This document shows positions 11,698 to 22,646 of a stretch of 64,000 bases of DNA, one piece after another. This DNA is from Calendula officinalis. Taxonomy: Eukaryota > Streptophyta > Magnoliopsida > Asterales > Asteraceae. The translations under genes and the position numbers were made by a program. The number at the start of each line of letters is the position of its first letter. Within the stretch, counting starts at the first letter, position 1. The stretch spans positions 38,472,063 to 38,536,062 of the forward strand of contig OY970832.1 of NCBI GenBank assembly GCA_963853835.1, given 5' to 3'. The notes below the pieces were generated by a model. It saw nothing but the letters and a program-made list of their open reading frames with translations. It was not told the origin of the DNA and did no database searches.

Positions 11698-14202
11698 GGC
11701 TCAAGGCTCAAGACGCAAGGCTCAAGGCGCAAGCGTCAAGAGTCAAGGCTCAAGGCTCATGGCTCAAGGCTCAAGGCTCAAGGCTCAAGGATCAAGGCTC
11801 AAGGCTCAAGGCTCAAGGCTCAAGGCTCAAGGCTCAAGGCTCAAGGCTCAAGGCTCAAGGCTCAAGGCTCAAGGCTCAAGGCTCCAGGCTCCAGGCTCAA
11901 GGCTCATGGCTCAAGGCTCAACACGCAAGGCGCAAGGGTCAAGAGTCAAGGCTCAAGTCTCATGTTTTTAGGCTCAAGGCTCAAGGCTAGAGGATAAAGG
12001 CTCAAGGCTCAAAGCGCAAGGCTCAAGGCTGGAGGATCAAGGCTCAAGGCTCAAGGCTCAAGGCTCAAGGCTCAAGAATGGAGGCCGGAGGCTCAAGGCT
12101 CAAGGCTCAAGGCTCAAGAATGGAGGCCGGAGGCTCAAGGCTCAAGGCTCAAGGCTCAAGGCTCAAGGCTCAAGGCTCCAGGCTCGAGGATCGAGGCTCA
12201 AGGCTCCAGGCTCCAGGCTCCAGGCTCCAGGCTCCAGGCTCCAGGATCAAGGCTCAAGGCTCAAGGCTCAAGGCTCAAGGCTCAAGGCTCAAGGCTCAAG
12301 GCTCAAGGCTCAAGGCTCAAGGCTCAAGGCTCAACGCTCAACGCTCAAGGCTCAAGGCTCAACGCTCAAGACTCAAGGCTCAAGGAGGGTCGAGGCTCCA
12401 GGCTCGAGGCTCGAGGCTCAAGGCTCGAGGCTCCAGGCTCCAGGCTCCAGGCTCAAAGGCTCAAAGGCTCAAAGGCTCAAAGGCTCAAGGCTCAAGGCTC
12501 AACGCTCAACCCTCAACGATCAACGCTCAAGCTCAATGCTCAAGGCTCAACACCCAAGGCTCAAGGCTCAAGGCTCAAGGCTCCAGGCTCCAGGCTCTAG
12601 GCTCCAGGCTCAAGGCTTCAGGCTCAAGGCTCAAGGCTCAAGGCTCAAGGCTCAAGGCTCCAGGCTCCAGGCTCAACGCTCAACGCTCAAGGCTCAAGCT
12701 CAATGCTCAAGGCTCGAGGCTCAAGGGTCATGGCTCATGGCTCAAGGCTCAAGGCTCAAGGCTCAACGCTCAACGCTCAACGCTCAAGGCTCAACGGTCA
12801 AGGCTCAAGACTCAAGGCTCAACGCTCAAGGCTCAAGGTGCAACGCTCAAGGCTCAAGGCTCAAGGCTCCAGGCTCAAGGCTCATGGCTCAAGGCTCTTC
12901 ACGCAAGGCGCAAGGGAGTCAAGGCTCAAGTCTCATGTTTTTAGGCTCAAGGCTCATGGCTCAAGGCTCAAGGCTAGAGGATAAAGGCTCAAGGCTAAAA
13001 GCGCAAGGCTCAAGGCTGGAGGATCAAGGCTGGAGGATCAAGGCTCAAGGCTCAAGGCTCAAGGCTCCAGGCTCGAGGCTCGAGGCTCAAGGCTCCATGC
13101 TCCAGGCTCCAGGCTCGAGGCTCGAGGCTCCAGGCTCGAGGCTCGAGGCTCGAGGCTCAAGGCTCAAGGCTCAACGCTCCACGCTCAACGCTCAAGGCTC
13201 AAGGCTCAACGCTCAAGGCTCAAGACTCAAGGCTCAACGCTCAAGGCTCAAGGCGCAACGCTCAAGGCTCAAGGCTCAAGGAACACGGCTCAACGCTCAA
13301 CGCTTAAGGCTCAAGGCTCAATGCTCAAGGCTCCAGGCTCAAGGCTCCAGGCTCAAGGCTCCAGGCTCAAGGCTCTAGGCTCCAGGCTCAAGGCTCGAGG
13401 CTCAAGGCTCGAGGCTCGAGGCTCCAGGCTGCAGGCTCAAAGGCTCAAGGCTCAAGGCTCAAGGCTCAAGGCTCAAGGCTCAAGGCTCAATGCTCAACGC
13501 TCAAGGCTTAAGGCTCCAGGCTCGAGGCTCCAGGCTCAAGGCTCAAGGCTCAAAGGCTCAAGGCTCAAGGCTCAAGGCTAAAGGCTCAACGCTCAACGCT
13601 CAAGGCTGAAGGCTCAATGCTCAAGGCTCAAGGCTCAAGGCTCGAGGCTCGAGGCTCGAGGCTCGAGGCTCCTGGGTCGAGGCTCGAGGCTTCAGGCTCA
13701 AGGCTCAAGGCGCAAAGCTCAAGAGTCAAGGCTGAAGTCTCATGTTTTTAGGCTCAAGGCTCAAGGCTCAATGCTCAAGGCTCAAGTCTCAAGGCTCAAG
13801 GCTCAACGCTCATAGCTCAAGACTCAAGGCTCAACGCTCAAGGCTCAAGGCGTAAGGCTCAAGGCTCAAGGAACAAGGCTCATGGCTCAAGGCTCATGGC
13901 TAAAGACTCAAGATGCAAGTCTCAAGGCGCAAGGGTCAAGGCTCAAGGCTCAAGGCTCAAGGCTCAAAGCGCAAGGCTCAAGGCTCAAAGCGCAAGGCTC
14001 AAGGCTAGAGGATCAAGGCTCAAGGCTTAAGGCTCAAGGCTTAAGGCTCAAGGCTTAAGGCTCAAGGCTCAAGTCTTAAGGCTCAAGGCTCAAGGCTCAA
14101 GGCTCAAGGCTCAATGCTCAAGGCTCGAGGCTCAAGGCTCAAGGCTCCAGGCTCGAGGCTCCAGGCTCCAGGCTCAAAGACTCAAGGCTCAAGGCTCAAG
14201 GC

Positions 14203-17200
14203 TTAATGCTCAAGGTTCAAGGCGCAAGGGTCAAGGCGCAAGGCTCAAGGCTCAAGGCTCAAGGCTCAAGGGGCAAGGGTCAAGGGGCAAGGGTCCAGAG
14301 TCAAGTTTCAAGGCTCATGGGTCAAGGCTCAAGGCTCAAGGCTAGAGGATCAAGGCTCAAGGTTCAAGGCGCAAGGCTCAATGTTAAAGCACAAGGCGCA
14401 AGGCGCAAGGGCAAGAATCAAGGGTCAAGGCTCAAGGGTCAAGGCTCAAGGGTCAAGGGTCAAGGCTCAAGGCTCAAGGGTCAAGGCTCAAGGCTCAAGG
14501 CTCAAGGCTCAAGACTCAAGGCTCGAGGCGCAAGGCTCAAGGCTAGAGGCTCAAGGCTCCAGGCTCCAGGCTCAAGGCTCAAGGCTCAACGCTCAACGCT
14601 CATAGCTCAAGACTCAAGGCTCAAGGCTCAAGGCGAAAGGCTCAAGGCTCAAGGAACAAGGCTCATGGCTCAAGGATCATGGCTAAAGACTCAAGACGCA
14701 AGGCTCAAGGCGCAAGGGTCAAGGCTAGAGGATCAAGGCTCAAGGCTCAAAGCGCAAGGCTCAAGGCTAGAGGATCAAGGCTCAAGGCTTAAGGCTCAAG
14801 GCTCAAGGCTTAAGGCTCAAGGCTCATGGCTCAACGCTCAAGGCTCAAGTCTCGAGGCTCAAGGCTCCAGGCTCATGGCTCGAGGCTCCAGGCTCGAGGC
14901 TCAAGGCTCGAGGCTTAAGGCTCGAGGCTCGAGGCTCAAGGCTCGAGGCTCCAGGCTCCAGGCTCAAGGCTCAACGCTCAAGGCTCAACGCTCAAGGCTC
15001 AAGGCTTAACACTCAAGGCTCAAGGCGCAAGGCTAAAGGCTCAAGGCTCAAGACTCAAGGCTCGAGGCTCGAGGCTCAAGACTCCAGGCTCCATGCACAA
15101 AGGCTCCAGGCTCAAGGCTCAAGGCTAAGGCTCAAGGCTCATGGCTCGAGGCTCCAGGATCAAGGGTCCAGGCTCAAGACTCAAGGCTCGAGGCTCGAGG
15201 CTCGAGGCTCGAGGCTCGAGGCTCGAGGCTCAGGGCTCAAGGGTCAAGGCTCATGGCTCAAGGCTCAAGGCTCAAGGCTCAAGGCTCAAGGCTCAAGGCT
15301 CAAGGCTCAACGCTCAACGCTCAAGGCTCAACGGTCAAGGCTCAAGATTCAAGGCTCAACGCTCAAGGCTCAAGGTGCAACGCTCAAGGCTCAAGGCTCA
15401 AGGCTCCATGCTCAAGGCTCATGGCTCAAGGCTCAACACGCAAGGCGCAAGGGAGTCAAGGCTCAAGTCTCATGTTTTTATGCTCAAGGCTCAAGGCTAG
15501 AGGATAAAGGCTCAAGGCTGAAAGCGCAAGGCTCAAGGCTGGAGGATCAAGGCTGGAGGATCAAGGCTCAAGGCTCAAGGCTCAAGGCTCAAGGCTCCAG
15601 GCTCGAGGCTCAAGGCTCAAGGCTCAAGGCTCCATGCTCCAGGCTCCAGGCTCCAGGCTCAAGGCTCGAGGCTCCAGGCTCGAGGCTCGAGGCTCGAGGC
15701 TCAAGGCTCAAGGCTCAACGCTCCACGCTCAACGCTCAAGGCTCAAGGCTCAACGCTCAAGGCTCAAGACTCAAGGCTCAACGCTCAAGGCTCAAGGCGC
15801 AACGCTCAAGGCTCAAGGCTCAAGGAACACGGCTCAACGCTCAACGCTTAAGGCTCAAGGCTCAATGCTCAAGGCTCCAGGCTCAAGGCTCCAGGCTCAA
15901 GGCTCCAGGCTCAAGGCTCTAGGCTCCAGGCTCAAGGCTCGAGGCTCAAGGCTCGAGGCTCGAGGCTCCAGGCTCCAGGCTCAAAGGCTCAAGGCTCAAG
16001 GCTCAAGGCTCAAGGCTCAATGCTCAACGCTCAAGGCTTAAGGCTCCAGGCTCGAGGCTCCAGGCTCAAGGCTCCAGGCTCAAAGGCTCAAGGCTCAAGG
16101 CTCAAGGCTAAAGGCTCAACGCTCAACGCTCAACGCTCAAGGCTGAAGGCTCAATGCTCAAGGCTCAAGGCTCGAGGCTCGAGGCTCGAGGCTCCTGGGT
16201 CGAGGCTCGAGGCTTCAGGCTCAAGGCTTAAGGCTCAAGGCTTAAGGCTCAAGGCTCAAGTCTTAAGGCTCAAGGCTCATGGCTCAAGGCTCAAGGCTCA
16301 AGGCTCAAGGCTCAAGGCTCAAGGCTCAAGGCTCGAGGCTCAAGGCTCAAGGCTCCAGGCTCGAGGCTCCAGGCTCCAGGCTCAAAGACTCAAGGCTCAA
16401 GGCTCAAGGCTTAATGCTCAAGGTTCAAGGCGCAAGGGTCAAGGCGCAAGGCTCAAGGCTCAAGGCTCAAGGCTCAAGGGGCAAGGGTCAAGGGGCAAGG
16501 GTCCAGAGTCAAGTTTCAAGGCTCATGGGTCAAGGCTCAAGGCTCAAGGCTAGAGGATCAAGGCTCAAGGTTCAAGGCGCAAGGCTCAATGTTAAAGCAC
16601 AAGGCACAAGGCGCAAGGCGCAAGGGCAAGAATCAAGGGTCAAGGCTCAAGGGTCAAGGCTCAAGGGTCAAGGGTCAAGGCTCAAGGCTCAAGGGTCAAG
16701 GCTCAAGGCTCAAGGCTCAAGGCTCAAGACTCAAGGCTCGAGGCGCAAGGCTCAAGGCTCAAGGCTAGAGGCTCAAGGCTCCAGGCTCCAGGCTCAAGGC
16801 TCAAGGCTCAAGGCTCAACGCTCAACGCTCATAGCTCAAGACTCAAGGCTCAAGGCTCAAGGCGAAAGGCTCAAGGCTCAAGGAACAAGGCTCATGGCTC
16901 AAGGATCATGGCTAAAGACTCAAGACGCAAGGCTCAAGGCGCAAGGGTCAAGGCTAGAGGATCAAGGCTCAAGGCTCAAAGCGCAAGGCTCAAGGCTAGA
17001 GGATCAAGGCTCAAGGCTTAAGGCTCAAGGCTTAAGGCTCAAGGCTCATGGCTCAACGCTCAAGGCTCAAGTCTCGAGGCTCAAGGCTCCAGGCTCATGG
17101 CTCGAGGCTCCAGGCTCGAGGCTCAAGGCTCGAGGCTTCAGGCTCGAGGCTCGAGGCTCAAGGCTCGAGGCTCCAGGCTCCAGGCTCAAGGCTCAACGCT

Positions 17201-19764
17201 CAAGGCTCAACGCTCAAGGCTCAAGGCTTAACACTCAAGGCTCAAGGCGCAAGGCTAAAGGCTCAAGGCTCAAGACTCAAGGCTCGAGGCTCGAGGCTCA
17301 AGACTCCAGGCTCCATGCACAAAGGCTCCAGGCTCAAGGCTCAAGGCTAAGGCTCAAGGCTCATGGCTCGAGGCTCCAGGATCAAGGGTCCAGGCTCAAG
17401 ACTCAAGGCTCGAGGCTCGAGGCTCGAGGCTCAAGGCTCAAGGGTCAAGGCTCATGGCTCAAGGCTCAAGGCTCAAGGCTCAAGGCTCAAGGCTCAAGGC
17501 TCAACGCTCAACGCTCAAGGCTCAACGGTCAAGGCTCAAGATTCAAGGCTCAACGCTCAAGGCTCAAGGTGCAACGCTCAAGGCTCAAGGCTCAAGGCTC
17601 ATGTTTTTATGCTCAAGGCTCATGGCTCAAGGCTCAAGGCTAGAGGATAAAGGCTCAAGGCTGAAAGCGCAAGGCTCAAGGCTGGAGGATCAAGGCTGGA
17701 GGATCAAGGCTCAAGGCTCAAGGCTCAAGGCTCAAGGCTCAAGGCTCCAGGCTCGAGGCTCAAGGCTCAAGGCTCCATGCTCCAGGCTCCAGGCTCGAGG
17801 CTCAAGGCTCGAGGCTCCAGGCTCGAGGCTCGAGGCTCCAGGCTCGAGGCTCAAGGCTCAAGGCTCAACGCTCCACGCTCAACGCTCAAGGCGCAAGGCT
17901 CAACGCTCAAGGCTTAAGACTCAAGGCTCAACGCTCAAGGCTCAAGGCGCAACGCTCAAGGCTCAAGGCTCAAGGAACACGGCTCAACGCTCAACGCTTA
18001 AGGCTCAAGGCTCAATGCTCAAGGCTCCAGGCTCAAGGCTCCAGGCTCAAGGCTCTAGGCTCCAGGCTCAAGGCTCGAGGCTCAAGGCTCGAGGCTCGAG
18101 GCTCCAGGCTCCAGGCTCAAAGGCTCAAGGCTCAAGGCTCAAGGCTCAAGGCTCAAGGCTCAAGGCTCAAGGCTCAATGCTCAACGCTCAAGGCTTAAGG
18201 CTCCAGGCTCGAGGCTCCAGGCTCAAGGCTCCAGGCTCAAAGGCTCAAGGCTCAAGGCTCAAGGCTAAAGGCTCAACGCTCAACGCTCAACGCTCAACGC
18301 TCAACGCTCAAGGCTCAATGCTCAAGGCTCAAGGCTCGAGGCTCGAGGCTCGAGGCTCCTGGGTCGAGGCTCGAGGCTTCAGGCTCAAGGCTCAAGGTGC
18401 AAAGCTCAAGAGTCAAGGCTCAAGTCTCATGTTTTTAGGCTCAAGGCTCAAGGCTCAATGCTCAAGGCTCAAGTCTCAAGGCTCAAGGCTCAACGCTCAT
18501 AGCTCAAGACTCAACGCTCAACGCTCAAGGCGCAAGGCTCAAGGCTCAAGGAACAAGGCTCATGGCTCAAGGCTCATGGCTAAAGACTCAAGACGCAAGG
18601 CTCAAGGCGCAAGGGTCAAGGCTAGAGGATCAAGGCTCAAGGCTCAAAGCGCAAGGCTCAAGGCTCAAAGCGCAAGGCTCAAGGCTAGAGGATCAAGGCT
18701 CAAGGCTTAAGGCTCAAGGCTTAAGGCTCAAGGCTTAAGGCTCAAGGCTCAAGTCTTAAGGCTCAAGGCTCATGGCTCAAGGCTCAAGGCTCAAGGCTCA
18801 AGGCTCGAGGCTCAAGGCTCAAGGCTCCAGGCTCGAGGCTCCAGGCTCCAGGCTCAAAGATTCAAGGCTCAAGGCTCAAGGCTTAATGCTCAAGGTTCAA
18901 GGCGCAAGGGTCAAGGCGCAAGGCTCAAGGCTCAAGGCTCAAGGGGCAAGGGTCAAGGGGCAAGGGTCCAGAGTCAAGTTTCAAGGCTCATGGGTCAAGG
19001 CTCAAGGCTCAAGGCTAGAGGATCAAGGCTCAAGGTTCAAGGCGCAAGGCTCAATGTTAAAGCACAAGGCGCAAGGCGCAAGGGCAAGAATCAAGGGTCA
19101 AGGCTCAAGGCTCAAGGCTCAAGGGTCAAGGCTCAAGGCTCAAGGGTCAAGGCTCAAGGCTCAAGGCTCAAGGCTCAAGACTCAAGGCTCGAGGCGCAAG
19201 GCTCAAGGCTCAAGGCTAGAGGCTCAAGGCTCCAGGCTCCAGGCTCAAGGCTCAAGGCTCAAGGCTCAACGCTCATAGCTCAAGACTCAAGGCTCAAGGC
19301 TCAAGGCTCATGGCGAAAGGCTCAAGGCTCAAGGAACAAGGCTCATGGCTCAAGGATCATGGCTAAAGACTCAAGACGCAAGGCTCAAGGCGCAAGGGTC
19401 AAGGCTAGAGGATCAAGGCTCAAGGCTCAAAGCGCAAGGCTCAAGGCTAGAGGATCAAGGCTCAAAGCTTAAGGCTCAAGGCTCATGGCTCAACGCTCAA
19501 GGCTCAAGTCTCGAGGCTCAAGGCTCCAGGCTCATGGCTCGAGGCTCCAGGCTCGAGGCTCAAGGCTCGAGGCTTAAGGCTCGAGGCTCGAGGCTCAAGG
19601 CTCGAGGCTCAAGGCTCCAGGCTCAAGGCTCAACGCTTAAGGCTCAAGGCTCAACGCTCAAGGCTCAAGGCTCAAGGCTTAACACTCAAGGCTCAAGGCG
19701 CAAGGCTAAAGGCTCAAGGCTCAAGACTCAAGGCTCGAGGCTCGAGGCTCAAGACTCCGGGCTC
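14203..19764 (+). repeat. Second long-period zone of the heptamer array (~2.2-2.5 kb period)
   Basis: A distinctive string starting TTAATGCTCAAGGTTCAAGG occurs at 14203, 16411 and 18883 (spacings 2208 and 2472 bp), followed each time by the same AAGGGGCAAGGGTC-type units and a TTAAAGCACAAGG unit. A second landmark, CCATGCACAAAGG, is at 15091, 17313 and 19764 (spacings 2222 and 2451 bp). Both landmarks give the same change of period, so the third interval carries about 240 bp extra. The variant mix (AAGGGTC, AAGGGGC) differs from that of the 7-12 kb zone. Confidence 0.75.
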
Positions 19765-20535
19765 CATGCACAAAGGATCCAGGCTCAAGGCTCAAGGCTC
19801 AAGGCTAAGGCTCAAGGCTCATGGCTCATGGCTCGAGGCTCCAGGATCAAGGGTCCAGGCTCAAGGCTCAAGGCTCGAGGCTCGAGGCTCAAGGCTCCTG
19901 GCTCGAGGCTCTAAGTTCAAAGGCTCAAGGCTCCAGGCTCAAGGCTCCAGGCTCAAGGCCCAAGGCTCAAGGCTCAAGGCACAACGCTCAAGGGTCAAGG
20001 GTCAAGGCTCAAGGGAAAAGGCTCAAGGGTCAAGGCTCAAGGGAGAAGGCTCAAGGGTCAAGGCTCAAGGTTCAAGGCTCAACGCTCAACGCTCATAGCT
20101 CAAGACTCAAGGCTCAATGCTCAAGGCTCAAGGCGCAAGGCTGAAGGCTCAAGAAACAAGGCTCAAGGCTCAAGGTTCATGGCTAAAGGCTCAAGACGCA
20201 AGGGTCAAGGCTAGAGGATCAAGGCTCAAGGCTTAAGGCTCAAGGCTCAAGGCTTAAGGCTCAAGGCTCACGGCTCAAGGCTCAAGGCTCAAGGCTCAAG
20301 GCTCAAGGCTCCAGGCTCATGGCAAAAGGCTCAAGACGCAAGGCTCGAGGCTCAAGGCTCGAGGCTCGAGGCTCGAGGCTCGAGGCTCGAGGCTCAAGGC
20401 TCCTGGCTCAAAGGCTCAAGGCTCAACGCTCAAGGCTCAAGGCTCAAGGGTCAACACTCAAGGCTCAATGCGCAAGGCTAAAGGCTCAAGGCTCAAGACT
20501 CAAGGCTCGAGGCTCGATGCTCAAGACTCCAGGCT

Positions 20536-22646
20536 CCAGGCACAAAGGCTCCAGGCTCAAGGCTCAAGGCTAAGGTTCAAGGCTCATGGCTCATGGCTCG
20601 AGGCTCCAGGATCAAGGGTCCAGGCTCAAGGCTCGAGGCTCGAGGCTCGAGGCTCGAGGCTCAAGGCTCCTGGCTCGAGGCTCCAAGTTCAAAGGCTCAA
20701 GGCTCAAGGCTCCAGGCGCAAGGGTCAAGGCTAGAGGATCAAGGCTCAAAGCTCAAAGCGTAAGGCTCAAGGCTAGAGGATCAAGGCTCAAGGCTTAAGG
20801 CTCAAGGCTCAAGGCTTGAGGCTCAAGGCTCACGGCTCACGGCTCAAGCCTCCAGGCTCAAGGCTCAAGGCTCAAGGCTCAAGGCTCAAGGCTCAAGTCT
20901 CAAGGCTCAAGGCTCAAGGCTCAAGTCTCGAGGCTCAAGGCTCCAGGTTCAAGGCTCGAGGCTCAAGGCTCGAGGCTCAAGGCTCGAGGCTCAAGGCTCG
21001 AGGCTCAAGGCTCGAGGCTCAAGGCTCGAGGCTCCAGGCTCAAGGCTCCACGCTCAAAGGCTCAAGGCTCAACGCTCAAGGCTCAAGGCTCAAGGCTCAA
21101 GGCTCAAGGCTCAACGCTCAAGGCTCAAGGCTCAAGGCTCAAGGGTCAACACTCAAGGCTCAAGGCGCAAGGCTAAAGGCTCAAGGCTCAAGACTCAAGG
21201 CTCGAGGCTCGAGGCTCAAGACTCCAGGCTCCAGGCACAAAGGCTCCAGGCTCAAGGCTCAAGTCTCAAGGCTCAAGGCTAAGGCTCAAGGCTCATGACT
21301 CATGGCTCGAGGCTCCAGGACCAAGGGTCCAGGCTCAAGGCTCGAGGCTCAAGGCTCGAGGCTCAAGGCTCCTGGCTCGAGGCTCCAAGTTCAAAGGCTC
21401 AAGGCTCAAGGCTCCAGGCGCAAGGGTCAAGGCTAGAGGATCAAGGCTCAAGGCTCAAAGCGTAAGGCTCAAGGCTAGAGGATCAAGGCTCAAGGCTTAA
21501 GGCTCAAGGCTCAAGGCTTAAGGCTCAAGGCTCACGGCTCACGGCTCAAGGCTCCAGGCTCAAGGCTCAAGGCTCAAGGCTCAAGGCTCAAGGCTCAAGG
21601 CTCAAGGCTCAAGGCTCAAGGCTCAAGGCTCAAGGCTCAAGTCTCGAGGCTCAAGGCTCCAGGTTCAAGGCTCGAGGCTCAAGGCTCCAGGCTCAAGGCT
21701 CGAGGCTCAAGGCTCGAGGCTCGAGGCTCGAGGCTCCAGGCTCCAGGCTCCACGCTCAAAGGCTCAAGGCTCAACGCTCAAGGCTCAACGCTCAAGGCTC
21801 AAGGCTCAATGCTCAAGGCTCAACGCTCAAGGCTCAATGCTCAACCGTCAAGGCTCAAGGCGCAAGGCTAAAGGCTCAAGGCTCAAGACTCAAGGCTCGA
21901 GGCTCGAGGCTCAAGACTCCAGGCTCCAGGCACAAAGGCTCCAGGCTCAAGGCTCAAGGCTCAAGGCTAAGGCTCAAGGCTCAAGGCTCATGGCTCATGG
22001 CTCAAGGCTCATGGCTCATGGCTCGAGGCTCCAGGATCAAGGGTCCAGGCTCAAGGTTCAAGGCTCGAGGCTCGAGGCTCGAGGCTCAAGGCTCGAGGCT
22101 CCAAGTTCAAAGGCTCAAGGCTCCAGGCTCAAGGCTCAACGCTCATAGCTCAAGACTCCAGGCTCAACGCTCAAGGCTCAAGGCGCAAGGCTCAAGGCTC
22201 ATGGCTAAAGGCTCAAGGCTCAAGGCTCAAGGCGCAAGGGTCAACGCTAGAGGATCAAGGCTTTAGGCTCAAAGCGCAAGGCTCAAGGCTCAAGGCTTAA
22301 GGCTCAAGGCTTAAGGCTCAAGGCTTAAGGCTCAAGGCTCACGGCTCAAGGCTCAAGGCTGAAGGGACAAGGCTCAAGGCTCAAGGCCCAAGGCTCAAGG
22401 CTCAAGTCTCGAGGCTCAAGGCTCCAGGCTCAAGGCTCCAGGCTCAAGGCTCGAGGCTCGAGGCTCAAGGCTCGAGGCTCAAGGATCCAGGCTCAAGGCT
22501 CAACGCTCAAGGCTCAAGGCTCATCGCTCAAGGCTCAAGGCTCAAGGCTCAACACACAAGGCTCAAGGCACAAGGCTAAAGGCTCAAGGCTCAAGACTCA
22601 AGTCTCGAGGCTCGAGGCTCAAGACTCCAGGCTCCAGGCACAAAGG
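20536..22646 (+). repeat. Third long-period zone of the heptamer array (~0.70 kb period)
   Basis: The landmark CCAGGCACAAAGG occurs at 20536, 21231, 21926 and 22634, i.e. spacings of 695, 695 and 708 bp. Each is preceded by a CTCAAGACTCCAGG context and followed by a GGCTAAGG register break and a CCAGGATCAAGGGTCC string (CCAGGACCAAGGG in one copy). The landmark is a one-base variant of the CCATGCACAAAGG landmark of the preceding zone, so the two zones share ancestry. Confidence 0.72.
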
